A stretch of 36,678 nt of DNA from an uncultured Succiniclasticum sp. (GCA_905233365.1 CAJODT010000011.1:1-36678); one strand, 5' to 3'; counted from the first letter of the stretch, positions 25,869 to 33,440 are shown. Translations and numbers: made by a program. The notes: a model not told the origin generated them from the letters alone.

Positions 25869-26564
25869 TTACGATTCGCAGATTTCCTTAATGAATTCCG
25901 ACGGGTCATCAGGGAGCTTGTCCCAGATTTTCCAGGGAGGGCAGTCAGTAAAATCTTCTGCCTTATACTCGCTGCCGGTTAAGATAATAATGCAGCGCGC
26001 GCCGATGGCTGCAGCGCATTTTGCATCGCTGGGGGTGTCGCCGATCACGATGATTTGAGAAGTATCCTTTACCAGCCCGTCCACCAGCAGACGGTTATAT
26101 AAAATCCTGGACAACTCATTACGGTCTTCTGCCAGATCGCCGTAGGCGCTGTGACGAAAATCAAAGTACTGCGCGATATCGTATTCCGTCAGCTTTTCCC
26201 GCGCTGCGTTAGTGGTGTTGCCCGTTAACAGCAGGTTGGAAATCTCCGGTGTGTTTTCCTTCAGATATTGCAGCGTCTTTTCCACGTTGGGCATCAGCCG
26301 GCCTTTGTGCTGTTTCAGGTTGCGCTTCAGATACATTTCGTATTTCAGAATCAGCGCAGCCGCCCAGCCGCTTGTGCAATGGCCTTTGATATCCGTAACA
26401 ATCTCCTTGATAATGGAGGAATCGGTACAGCCTGCCAGCGTATGTTTGAACTGGTAGGGCTCTTTCCGGAAAAAATAATCGCAGACAGCTTCCTGCAGCG
26501 CGTCATAGCCCGCGCGATTAGTCAGCAGCAAAGTACCGTCGATATCCCAGGCCAGGTATAACAT
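25869..26564 (-). CDS. HAD-superfamily phosphatase
   Basis: The ATG at 26564, seven bases after GGAGG, is preferred to the track start at 26597. The 231-residue protein has the HAD motifs: I, MLYLAWDIDGTLLLTNRAGY (nucleophile DxDGT); II, NLLLTGNTTNAAREKL; and IV, IIVIGDTPSDAKCAAAIGAR. A helical cap of about 70 residues lies between I and II, so it is a C1-capped, phosphoglycolate-phosphatase-like enzyme. It removes phosphate from an unknown small substrate. It is divergent from the DUF190 gene. Confidence 0.85.
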   Translation of the reverse strand: MLYLAWDIDGTLLLTNRAGYDALQEAVCDYFFRKEPYQFKHTLAGCTDSSIIKEIVTDIKGHCTSGWAAALILKYEMYLKRNLKQHKGRLMPNVEKTLQYLKENTPEISNLLLTGNTTNAAREKLTEYDIAQYFDFRHSAYGDLAEDRNELSRILYNRLLVDGLVKDTSQIIVIGDTPSDAKCAAAIGARCIIILTGSEYKAEDFTDCPPWKIWDKLPDDPSEFIKEICES

Positions 26565-26637
26565 ACATGTTCCTCCCATATTAAGACTAATTACCATTTA
26601 ATTTTACTCTATCAGCCGATATTATGCAAATAAATAC

Positions 26638-26666
26638 TTACAAACTGACAGATAAAATGTTATAAT
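26638..26666 (+). promoter_or_regulatory. Promoter for DUF190 gene
   Basis: TTACAA, 17 bases and TATAAT, the latter in an extended TGTTATAAT, lie about 76 bases before the ATG. Confidence 0.7.
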
Positions 26667-26742
26667 CACAATATAAAAGCTGTACAGTTTACAGTATCGT
26701 CTTTCGTTTTGCAATGAAACAGGCTGGAAAGAGGGGACGCGT

Positions 26743-27147
26743 ATGAAATTTATCAAGCTCTATGAACTGAAGATTTTTACTGCAGAAGATGTGCTTTGCG
26801 GGGACGAACCGTTTTACAAAGCGCTGTTTAAAGAAGCGCGCCGTCTCGGCCTGGGGGGCGGCACCATGATCCGGGCCGACGCGGGCTTTGGCAGGCAGGT
26901 CCGGGGCAACGACGGGCGGGCTTTGCCTGTTTTTTTCAGCGGTTCCTATAATCTGCCGCTGATTATCGAACTGGTAGACACGAAAGAAAATCTGGCTACC
27001 CTGTTTCCGTTTCTGGAAAAGAATGGGGACAGGCATTTCTTGGCGGTTATTGTGCCGCTGACGGCGTTGCATACAAAATATTGCGAGGAGAGCGGAAAAA
27101 TACTTAACAGACCGCCGATGCCCCTGATGGACGAACCGGATGTCTGA
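26743..27147 (+). CDS. DUF190 (PII-like) family protein
   Basis: This 134-residue cytoplasmic protein matches DUF190: an opening strand MKFIKLYELKIFTAEDVLCG, the helix FYKALFKEARRLGLGGGTMI, then RADAGFG and LPLIIELVDTKENLATLFPF. DUF190 proteins have a ferredoxin-like fold resembling PII signal proteins and are often encoded near CrcB fluoride channels. No crcB is seen here. AAAGAGGGG precedes the ATG. It is the first of a run of four small plus-strand genes, but gaps of 100 bases or more leave operon structure open. Confidence 0.85.
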   Translation: MKFIKLYELKIFTAEDVLCGDEPFYKALFKEARRLGLGGGTMIRADAGFGRQVRGNDGRALPVFFSGSYNLPLIIELVDTKENLATLFPFLEKNGDRHFLAVIVPLTALHTKYCEESGKILNRPPMPLMDEPDV

Positions 27148-27307
27148 CCGGAGTTGTTGTGAAAAAAGTGTGTTGTCTGCTGCGGTTTCTTGCAAAGCAG
27201 GAATGCATAGTATATAATTGATTCGGAAAAATCCGGCGGCGTTCCGGAATGCTTTTGTTGTATTATTTTTATTATGTTTAATGGCAGAGCGTAATGGAGG
27301 AAACATT

Positions 27308-27790
27308 ATGGAAGACGAGAAAATCACGGTAATCGATGATAAAGACAGAGAGGAAGAAGCTCTTTCCCTGTGCAAATGGGCGGCGGCCCGGGCTGGCGTG
27401 ATCGTTGTAGTTCCCGGCCTCGGTACTCTTTCTACAATCGCCAACGATATTTATATGATCATGAAGATCGGCTCCGTGTACGAAGAAAAGATCACGGAAA
27501 AAGCGGCTGTGAGCCTGCTGGGATCCATGGGTACGGTATTTGCCGGGGGCAAGCTGGCCACCCTGATCCCCTTCGCCCCGTTGCAGATCCCCCTGGCCAT
27601 CGGCATGACCTACGGTCTGGGCCGGGTGGTTATGGAATGGATAAAAGCCGGCAAACCGAAAGACCTGAGCGCTTTCAAGAAGGTATATGAAGACGCGTCC
27701 AAATACGCCAAGGACAACATCGACCTGTTTAAGAAAAATCCGGATAAGGATAAACCGCTGGGCGATGAAACGAAAAAGTTTGATGTGTAA
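27308..27790 (+). CDS. DUF697-like small membrane-associated protein
   Basis: The ATG at 27308 after AATGGAGG is preferred to 27218 and gives a 160-residue protein. After an acidic start (MEDEKITVIDDKDREEEALS) it has two hydrophobic stretches, AGVIVVVPGLGTLSTIANDI and LIPFAPLQIPLAIGMTYGLG, separated by MIMKIGSVYEEKITEKAAVS. The spacing of proline/glycine turns and the MIxKIGxxY segment recall DUF697 domains, which are often attached to small GTPases. No GTPase domain is present. The C-terminus is lysine-rich. The function is not known. Confidence 0.6.
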   Translation: MEDEKITVIDDKDREEEALSLCKWAAARAGVIVVVPGLGTLSTIANDIYMIMKIGSVYEEKITEKAAVSLLGSMGTVFAGGKLATLIPFAPLQIPLAIGMTYGLGRVVMEWIKAGKPKDLSAFKKVYEDASKYAKDNIDLFKKNPDKDKPLGDETKKFDV

Positions 27791-27861
27791 CGGATGACCG
27801 CCTCAATGCCTGCAATCCTAAAATTTAGCTGTTACAACACAGCGTGTGGAGGTTTTGTAAT

Positions 27862-28269
27862 TTGAATTTCGAGATATTCCTGTTTTTACTGTTCATGTCG
27901 TTTGTCAGCTTTGCCGTAGGCGTCATCGTCTGGGTGGCGATCATGCGTTTTTTGGGCCGGGGATCCCAGAAGGCAAGGATATTGAGTTATATTTTGATTC
28001 CTGTTGTCGCCCTGGGCTATAACTTTCTGGTCCTTACGGCAGGGAAATGGCGGTATCTGGTTGGCTTCCTTCCCATTGCGCTGATCATCGGGTATGTCCT
28101 TTACTACCGGTTTGGCGATCATGGTACCTACCTTGAGCCTCAGGCAAAGCCGGAATCGGATTTCCAGCGGAGGGAAAGCTCCAAGTCCAGACGTATCCGC
28201 GAGGCCCGGGAAAAACGGGCGGCAGAACGCGAACAAAGAAAACACGGCAAACCGAAAGATAAAGTTTGA
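27862..28269 (+). CDS. Small membrane protein with basic tail, unknown function
   Basis: The likely start is the TTG at 27862, nine bases after GGAGG; the track start at 27844 lies before that site. The product of 135 residues has three membrane helices (FLFLLFMSFVSFAVGVIVWV, LSYILIPVVALGYNFLVLTA, LVGFLPIALIIGYVLYYRFG). A strongly charged C-terminal tail rich in Arg/Lys/Glu follows (SKSRRIREAREKRAAEREQR). The tail suggests a cytoplasmic helix or RNA/protein contact. I do not recognise the family. The universal stress gene starts 16 bases after the stop, so the two are co-transcribed. Confidence 0.6.
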   Translation: MNFEIFLFLLFMSFVSFAVGVIVWVAIMRFLGRGSQKARILSYILIPVVALGYNFLVLTAGKWRYLVGFLPIALIIGYVLYYRFGDHGTYLEPQAKPESDFQRRESSKSRRIREAREKRAAEREQRKHGKPKDKV

Positions 28270-28285
28270 AAGAGAGGAACGTAAC

Positions 28286-28729
28286 ATGTTTAAGAAAATC
28301 CTGGTTCCCGTTGACGGTTCGGAAAGTTCCTGGCGCGCTTTGGAGCAGGCTGCTGTTCTGGCCGGGAAGTTTGAAGGCGAGCTGCTGGTCATGACTGTTA
28401 TCCAGCCCTATAACAATGCGGCGCTGCTGGCGGTTCCGCTGGATCACAACATTATCAGCCAGAGCAACGCGGATTTGGAAGAAGTGGGCAAGGAAATACT
28501 GGCCCGGGCCGGAGAAAAAGTTGCAGAGACCGGTTTTGCCGGAACTGCTGCTTACAAGATCGAACTGGGGCATCCTTCGGAACGGATCCTGACCATTGCC
28601 AAAGCAGAAAAAGCAGACGCTATCGTGCTGGGCAGCCGCGGTCTTTCCGGTTTGGCGGAGTTCTTCCTGGGCAGCGTAAGTACAAAAATCTCCCAGTATG
28701 CCAACATTCCGGTACTGATTGTAAAATAA
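28286..28729 (+). CDS. Universal stress protein (UspA family)
   Basis: The ATG at 28286 after AGAGAGG gives the canonical MFKKILVPVDGSESSWRALE. The 147-residue protein ends with the ATP-binding motif of the ATP-type Usp class, VLGSRGLSGLAEFFLGSVST (G-2x-G-9x-G(S/T)), and the final strand IPVLIVK. Such proteins dimerise, bind ATP and respond to stress; the direct action is not known. The long upstream extension in the ORF track overlaps the membrane-protein gene in another frame and is a shadow. Confidence 0.93.
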   Translation: MFKKILVPVDGSESSWRALEQAAVLAGKFEGELLVMTVIQPYNNAALLAVPLDHNIISQSNADLEEVGKEILARAGEKVAETGFAGTAAYKIELGHPSERILTIAKAEKADAIVLGSRGLSGLAEFFLGSVSTKISQYANIPVLIVK

Positions 28730-28742
28730 GCAATAGTAATAA

Positions 28743-28780
28743 AAAAAGGCAGAACCTTATTCAGGTATCTGCCTTTTAGT
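28743..28780. terminator. Convergent terminator between usp and corA
   Basis: AAAAGGCAGA / TCTGCCTTTT with flanking A- and T-runs can stop transcription from both sides. Confidence 0.8.
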
Positions 28781-28794
28781 TTTGCCTGTTCAGT

Positions 28795-29745
28795 TCAGAA
28801 CATATGCTTTTTCCACAGCCAGAAGCCGGCCAGCAGGCTGACCACGCAGGCGATTCCGAACACAATGTAGAAACCGTGGGACATCGCCGCGAAAGGTACC
28901 GGCACGTTCATGCCCCAAAGGCCGGAGATAAACGTGGGGATGGCCAGGATGATGGTGACCGATGCCAGAAAACGCATCACCAGGTTCAGGTTGTTGCTGA
29001 TGATTGAGGCGAACACTTCCATCATGCTGTTCAAAATGTGGCTGTACATCTCAACCATTTCAATGGCCTGCTTGTATTCGACGATAACATCGTCCAGCAG
29101 ATCTTCGTCTTCTTCGTACAGCTTGATCAGCTGCTGTGTCTGCGGCGTGGTGCGCAGCCGCAGCAGTTTTTCCGTCACCATGTAATTGCTGCGCAGGGAC
29201 GTGGTGAAATAGGTCAGGGATTTCTGCAGGTCCAGCATGCTGAACAGCTTGGAATTTTCCATGGCCTGGCGCAGATGCGCTTCCAAATCGTCCGTCCTGC
29301 GAATGATGTTGCGGATATATTTCAGATATAACGTAGCCGACTTATACAGAATCTGGAACAGGAACCGGGTCTTCTTGTACGTACTGAACATTTTGTACGT
29401 TTTGGCATTAAAGCCGGAAGTGACCGCGTTGCTTTCCAGGCAGACGGTAACGATTACATCTTTGGTGACAATGATGCCTAGCGGCATGGTGTCATAATCT
29501 TTGTTGCTGCGGAAAAAAGGAATATCGATGACGACAAGGAGCTGCTCTTCGTCAATTTCCGTACGGGCTTTTTCTTCCCGGTCCAGAGCAGCTGTCAGAA
29601 AATCTCTGGAGATCTGGGTTGCATTGGCGATTTCATCGATTTCTTCCGTAGAAGGGGCGACGATATCGATCCAGCAGCCTTTTTCCATATCTTCGATGTC
29701 GAGTTCATCAACGCCGGTGTTGGAGCTTTTCAAAATTTTGTACAT
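28795..29745 (-). CDS. corA: CorA-family magnesium/divalent cation channel
   Basis: This 316-residue protein has a large soluble N-terminal domain, a long helix through about residue 250, and two C-terminal membrane helices. The CorA signature GMN is in FISGLWGMNVPVPFAAMSHG between the helices, and the protein ends in a basic WLWKKHMF. Homopentameric CorA channels import Mg2+ (sometimes Co2+ or Ni2+) gated by intracellular Mg2+. AAAGGAGG precedes the ATG. The gene stands alone on the minus strand. Confidence 0.93.
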   Translation of the reverse strand: MYKILKSSNTGVDELDIEDMEKGCWIDIVAPSTEEIDEIANATQISRDFLTAALDREEKARTEIDEEQLLVVIDIPFFRSNKDYDTMPLGIIVTKDVIVTVCLESNAVTSGFNAKTYKMFSTYKKTRFLFQILYKSATLYLKYIRNIIRRTDDLEAHLRQAMENSKLFSMLDLQKSLTYFTTSLRSNYMVTEKLLRLRTTPQTQQLIKLYEEDEDLLDDVIVEYKQAIEMVEMYSHILNSMMEVFASIISNNLNLVMRFLASVTIILAIPTFISGLWGMNVPVPFAAMSHGFYIVFGIACVVSLLAGFWLWKKHMF

Positions 29746-30049
29746 GGCCGGTTCCTCCTTTCCTGCGTGATTTCATGATTCGCCATTACTGTTTTCAGTC
29801 TCTGTTTTCGGCAGAAAGGAGATTTTCGCCGGAGAAGGCCGAATCGTTTTAATGGCAAATCATAAAAACACTTTCCCTTATAAAACACTTTTCCTTATAA
29901 CTAATTTATTATATACGAAATTTTTGAAAAATGCTACCCCTAACCTAATTACTTCATAAATTATTTGCGGCAGGCCATGACGTGCAGCTTTTGAATTCAT
30001 CTTATACAGCCGTCCAAAATTATATAAAACAAATTGCAGGGTTTTATGG
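29746..30049. other. Gene-free gap between corA and the tRNA promoter
   Basis: This AT-rich stretch holds the upstream region of corA. A 17-base tandem duplication (AAAACACTTTCCCTTAT, second copy with one change) occupies 29865-29898. On the minus strand a TATAAT just beyond it could be the corA -10. No gene or recognisable riboswitch is seen. Confidence 0.5.
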
Positions 30050-30078
30050 TTGACAGGTCATTTGGCCTGTGTTATAAT
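30050..30078 (+). promoter_or_regulatory. Consensus promoter for the three-tRNA unit
   Basis: TTGACA, exactly 17 bases and TATAAT, with an extended TG upstream of the -10, end 32 bases before tRNA-His. Confidence 0.9.
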
Positions 30079-30109
30079 AATTTCCGTCATTAAGCAATGC
30101 TTATGATAT

Positions 30110-30190
30110 GGTGGGTATGGTGAAGCTGGCCTAACACGGCGGATTGTGGCTCCGTTATTTTCGCAGGTTCAAATCCTGTTACCCACCCCA
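30110..30190 (+). tRNA. tRNA-His (GTG)
   Basis: GTGGGTA pairs with TACCCAC. An extra 5' G opposes the discriminator C, as is characteristic of tRNA-His. The anticodon loop TTGTGGC carries GTG. CCA is encoded. Confidence 0.92.
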
Positions 30191-30202
30191 TTTTTTCATT
30201 TT

Positions 30203-30278
30203 TGGGGTGTAGCCAAGTCGGTAAGGCACAGGACTTTGACTCCTGTATGCGTAGGTTCGAGCCCTGCCACCCCAGCCA
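30203..30278 (+). tRNA. tRNA-Gln (TTG)
   Basis: TGGGGTG pairs with CACCCCA and is followed by GCCA. The anticodon loop CTTTGAC gives TTG. The T-arm GGTTCGAGCCC is intact. With the CTG tRNA at 15061 the window covers both glutamine codons. Confidence 0.92.
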
Positions 30279-30287
30279 ATTTTTAAT

Positions 30288-30363
30288 GGTCCATTAGCTC
30301 AGTCGGTAGAGCACCTGACTTTTAATCAGGGTGTCCCGCGTTCGAGTCGCGGATGGATCACCA
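30288..30363 (+). tRNA. tRNA-Lys (TTT)
   Basis: GGTCCAT pairs with ATGGATC (first pair G-C, one wobble) and ends ACCA. The anticodon loop CTTTTAA gives TTT. The D-arm TTAGCTCAGTCGGTAGAGC is standard. Confidence 0.93.
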
Positions 30364-30372
30364 GAAAATTAG

Positions 30373-30402
30373 CTCCCGTTCTTCGGAACGGGAGTTTTTT
30401 TG
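30373..30402 (+). terminator. Terminator of the tRNA unit
   Basis: CTCCCGTTC-TTCG-GAACGGGAG is a perfect 9-bp stem with a UUCG tetraloop followed by TTTTTTTTG. Confidence 0.93.
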
Positions 30403-30486
30403 TTTGTACGCATAAGTGTGGATTCATTCTTATGCAAGCTGGCCAGAACCATTTTCAGTTTTCAAAACTTGTCACAAAAAGTTCAC

Positions 30487-30554
30487 AAATTACATGTTGT
30501 AATTTATCTTGCGATGTGTTATCATTCAGGCAGTTAAATAACAACATGTAATTT
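30487..30554 (+). promoter_or_regulatory. Promoter with two palindromic operators for orphan binding protein
   Basis: Operator 1 (30487-30505), AAATTACATGTTGTAATTT, is a perfect 8+3+8 palindrome covering the -35 TTGTAA. Seventeen bases later comes an extended -10, TGTTATCAT (30517-30525). Operator 2 (30536-30554), AAATAACAACATGTAATTT, is the same site inverted with one change, just after the expected transcription start. This suggests repressor control, possibly with looping. No other copy was noticed in the window. Confidence 0.65.
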
Positions 30555-30652
30555 AACAATTAACGTTTATCAATTCATTACGTATTTCCGACAAGTATAA
30601 ATCAGCGGCGTCTGCAGCTTCTGGCAGACAGAAAAAGAAGGAGGTAAAAATC

Positions 30653-31444
30653 ATGAAAAAAATACTGTACGTTATCTTAACAGTTATGTGTTTGTTTGCC
30701 CTTGCGGGTTGTGGCGGAACGAAAAAAGCAGACGCGCCTGCCCCGAAACAGGCTGCTGCGGAAAAAGTACTGCGCGTAGGTACCGATTCGGATTATCCGC
30801 CCTTTGGATATTATCAGGAAGCAACCAAAACGTTTATCGGCTTTGACATCGAACTTATGCAGGGTGTGGCCAGGCAGATGGGCTACAGCAGGGTAGAATT
30901 TGTGGATCTGGAATTCAACAACCTGCTGCCGTCCCTGAAGGACGGGCAGGTGGATGCGGTTATTGCCTGCATGACTATTACGGATGAACGCAAGAAGGTC
31001 GCCGATTTCACGGAACCTTATCTTGTCAGCTCGAACGTTGCGGTAAGCCCCTTTGGTACGGAAGCCCGCAGCGTTGATGCCATGAAGGACAAACGTATTG
31101 CGGTTGAGGTTGGCAGCATCCACGCAAAACAGGCTAAAAACTATTCCGATAATGTTATTGCCTGCAGCAACGCGGAAGAAGCGTTAAAGATGGTTCTGGA
31201 TAAAAAGGCAGACTACGCCATCATGGATAATTACACCGCACGCTTTTTTATTACCAATTACTACAACGGAAAGCTGAGCGTTATGGCTGCATTGCCTGAC
31301 GATACCCATACCAATATCGGCATCGCCGTAGCCAAAGGCAATAAGGAAATGGTGGAAAAACTGAACGCGGGCCTGCAGGATTACCAGAAGCTGGCCGCGT
31401 ATTACCAGATGAAGAAATCCTACTTCGGCAAAATGGATATTTAA
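30653..31444 (+). CDS. Amino-acid ABC substrate-binding lipoprotein, orphan
   Basis: The ATG follows AAGGAGGT. The 263-residue protein has an SPII signal (CLFALAGC, Cys at about 20), an Ala/Lys linker and a family 3 binding domain: LRVGTDSDYPPFGYYQEATK, FIGFDIELMQGVARQMG, the Arg-containing CMTITDERKKVADFTEPYLV and KRIAVEVGSIHAKQAK. It resembles polar or basic amino-acid binding proteins. Unlike the protein at 11529, no permease or ATPase lies beside it, so it may share another system. A long leader region with paired operators suggests tight regulation. Confidence 0.92.
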   Translation: MKKILYVILTVMCLFALAGCGGTKKADAPAPKQAAAEKVLRVGTDSDYPPFGYYQEATKTFIGFDIELMQGVARQMGYSRVEFVDLEFNNLLPSLKDGQVDAVIACMTITDERKKVADFTEPYLVSSNVAVSPFGTEARSVDAMKDKRIAVEVGSIHAKQAKNYSDNVIACSNAEEALKMVLDKKADYAIMDNYTARFFITNYYNGKLSVMAALPDDTHTNIGIAVAKGNKEMVEKLNAGLQDYQKLAAYYQMKKSYFGKMDI

Positions 31445-31492
31445 GGAACCAAAAGATTATTTATCAGAACGGTTCATGTTATAATGAGCCAA

Positions 31493-31535
31493 AACAGGCC
31501 TTCCCTGATAAGAACACAGAAGGCCTGTTATTTGT
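31493..31535 (+). terminator. Terminator after orphan binding protein
   Basis: AACAGGCCTTC pairs perfectly with GAAGGCCTGTT across a 15-base loop and is followed by ATTTGTTT. Confidence 0.75.
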
Positions 31536-31566
31536 TTCATAAAAGCTGCATAATAAGAATAAGATG

Positions 31567-31575
31567 TGTTATAAT
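31567..31575 (+). promoter_or_regulatory. Extended -10 for TetR gene
   Basis: TGTTATAAT lies about 30 bases before the preferred ATG. The -35 is poor. Confidence 0.5.
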
Positions 31576-31604
31576 ACTGAAAAATGTTGAAGGAAGACGG
31601 TGCG

Positions 31605-32252
31605 ATGGACTTTATCAGGGCGCGGGGAGAAGAACAGAAAAAAATCAGGATTCAGCAGATCGTGGACGCTGCGGCTTCGCTATACGCGGAAGTGGGCTAT
31701 GACAAAGTTACGTTTTCACAAATTGGCAGGAAGTTAAGTTTTTCCCGCCTGAATCTGTACAATTACTTCCACTGCAAGGAAGACATCTTCCTTACCCTTC
31801 TGTTGCAGGATATAGGGGAGATGGTAGAAGACGCCGGGAAGACCTTTTCCGGAATGGTGACAGACCGTGACGCGTTCTGCCTTGCCTGGGCGGCGATGAT
31901 GCTCCGGCACCAGCGGATGATGGCCCTGTTCAGCATTGTGAACACGGTGATCCTGAAAGACGCTTCCTCTGAAATGCACAAACAGTTTCGCGTGGAGATG
32001 CGCCAGGCATCCCGCGAACTTATCACGCTGGCACAGGAACTTTTTCCGGAGTTTACCCCGGAGCAGGCCTTCCTGTTTGTGGATTGCGTGACCGGTTACG
32101 CCCTGACGCTGTATCCCGCAAGCCTTGAATATAAGAACAGGATGCATATAGAAGTTTTCCAGGACCCGGTATGGGGATCCCGGGACTTTGTTTCGCAGTA
32201 TGTTATGTTCCTGAAGGTTTTGCTGAAAGGTCTGGACAAACAGGCAGAATGA
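31605..32252 (+). CDS. TetR-family transcriptional regulator
   Basis: The ATG at 31605 (MDFIRARGEEQKKIRIQQIV) is nine bases after GAAGGAAG and is preferred to 31584, which lies just before that site. The 215-residue protein has a TetR helix-turn-helix: VDAAASLYAEVGYDKVTFSQ, then IGRKLSFSRLNLYNYFHCKE, the typical recognition helix and YxYF turn. The C-terminal domain with paired cysteines and aromatic residues presumably binds a small molecule. Its targets may include the adjoining gene at 32249, which it overlaps, or the twin-operator promoter at 30487, but neither is shown. Confidence 0.9.
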   Translation: MDFIRARGEEQKKIRIQQIVDAAASLYAEVGYDKVTFSQIGRKLSFSRLNLYNYFHCKEDIFLTLLLQDIGEMVEDAGKTFSGMVTDRDAFCLAWAAMMLRHQRMMALFSIVNTVILKDASSEMHKQFRVEMRQASRELITLAQELFPEFTPEQAFLFVDCVTGYALTLYPASLEYKNRMHIEVFQDPVWGSRDFVSQYVMFLKVLLKGLDKQAE

Positions 32253-32812
32253 TGAAAATTTATGAGGATTGGATAAGGGCGCGTTTGCCAGAAGAATTAG
32301 CGGACCAGCCCATAGACTTTTTCCGGTGCGAGTATCTGAACGGCCTGACCGTTATGCAGGAAGGGGATCGAGGCGGGCCGGATGTAGTAGTGTTCGAAGC
32401 GAAAAACGAAGAAGAGCTGAAATACTGGCAACTTGAACACGTCTGTCGTTTCATCAGGGAGAAAAAACCGCGGGAAAAGAAAATATGGCGCTATTACCGG
32501 GATCATGCGGAAAACGGCAAATGGTTCTATATAGAGCATCGTCATTACGACTATAATGCCATAGAAGATCCAAGGCTGTACGGTTTTGAGTGCTTCCTCC
32601 GCAATCTTAAGGCAGGATTTCCGCCGGAACTGTGGGAGCAGCGTGTTAAGACGCATGTCTTCCTGATGAATTACTGGTACAAAACACCGCACTGGGACTA
32701 TGACAGGAAAAACCTTTGTTTTATTGAAATCAGCGATGCAAAGGAACACGACGGGGGCAAGGAGTACATTGAAGAACCGCGGCCAGGTTCGATTATAAAA
32801 ATAGTAGATTGA
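32249..32812 (+). CDS. Unknown soluble protein translationally coupled to TetR gene
   Basis: The ATG at 32249 overlaps the TetR stop (ATGATGA). The track start at 32171 is inside the TetR gene. The product is 187 residues without signal or membrane segment. It is rich in aromatic and charged residues, for example WRYYRDHAENGKWFYIEHRH and TPHWDYDRKNLCFIEISDAK. Composition and the WYIEHRHYDYN patch loosely recall small immunity-type proteins, but I do not recognise a family. The tight coupling suggests that the regulator controls it or that both act together. Confidence 0.7.
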   Translation: MMKIYEDWIRARLPEELADQPIDFFRCEYLNGLTVMQEGDRGGPDVVVFEAKNEEELKYWQLEHVCRFIREKKPREKKIWRYYRDHAENGKWFYIEHRHYDYNAIEDPRLYGFECFLRNLKAGFPPELWEQRVKTHVFLMNYWYKTPHWDYDRKNLCFIEISDAKEHDGGKEYIEEPRPGSIIKIVD

Positions 32813-32844
32813 CTGCTTTCTTCGTAATTTTCATGTAAACAGTT

Positions 32845-32880
32845 GCAGCTTGTCTGACAATCAGGCAGGTTGCTTTTTTA
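32845..32880 (+). terminator. Terminator after TetR operon
   Basis: GCAGCTTGTCTGA pairs with TCAGGCAGGTTGC over 13 positions, with three G-U pairs, and is followed by TTTTTTATTT. Confidence 0.85.
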
Positions 32881-32895
32881 TTTCTGTTTGGAATA

Positions 32896-32936
32896 AACTT
32901 GGAACTAACTTGGAGTGAACTTGGAAAATTCTTGGA
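32896..32936. repeat. Four 8-base direct repeats at exact 11-base spacing
   Basis: AACTTGGA occurs at 32896, 32907 and 32918, and TTCTTGGA at 32929. The 11-base period places each copy on the same face of the helix, as in arrays bound by tandem regulator protomers. It lies between the TetR terminator and the first Nif11 gene. Confidence 0.7.
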
Positions 32937-33173
32937 AGCAGGGGGCGAAATTATTTGCGATTGGAGTTGTAAATTTTTTCATTCAGCTTTTTCCAAATTT
33001 CACGACGTTCTTCGTACAGTTTTCCTGCATCTGCCAAAGCCTGCTGAAATTCTTGCCAATGTTTATGAGAATTGTTCATAATGACAACATGATTGGCGCT
33101 GAGAACAATAGCGTTATCAAATTCTTTACGATACGGCGAAAACGGGGTATCAGCTTTTGGGGAGGAGAACATC

Positions 33174-33407
33174 ATGCCGGTCAACAAAAAAGAACTCACA
33201 AAAGAACAAATCATGAAGGCCATGCAGTGCAAAACTGCCGACGAACTGATAGCGCTGGCGAAGGCTGGGGGCTATGAGATAACCAAAGAGGAAGCGGAAG
33301 CGTACATGGCGGAGCTGGCCGATTACGATCTGGACGGGGAAAAGTTGCAGGCTATCGCCGGTGGCACCGATCCTTATGATGCCCAACGGCCGAAACGGAT
33401 AGAATAA
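33174..33407 (+). CDS. Nif11-type RiPP precursor peptide with double-Gly leader
   Basis: The 77-residue product starts at the ATG six bases after GGAGGAG; the track start at 33093 is upstream noise. The leader MPVNKKELTKEQIMKAMQCK with ADELIALAKAGGYEITKEEA is a clear Nif11-like leader. It ends in DLDGEKLQAIAGG, the usual double-glycine protease site. The predicted core is TDPYDAQRPKRIE. It has no Cys or Ser and only one Thr, so it is not a lanthipeptide core. No maturation enzyme or transporter is in the window. A near-copy lies at 34136. Confidence 0.8.
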   Translation: MPVNKKELTKEQIMKAMQCKTADELIALAKAGGYEITKEEAEAYMAELADYDLDGEKLQAIAGGTDPYDAQRPKRIE

Positions 33408-33440
33408 TCGAAAAATACCTGTTTTTCACAGTAAGTGATT

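Noticed and set aside
26743-27147. Fluoride-resistance locus based on DUF190
   Set aside because: No crcB channel or fluoride riboswitch signature lies nearby.
32951-33232. Minus-strand ORF of 93 residues with a helical C-terminus (EFQQALADAGKLYEERREIW)
   Set aside because: It has no ribosome site, runs antisense into the Nif11 start, and its N-terminus has no protein-like pattern. It could be an old gene fragment but cannot be supported.
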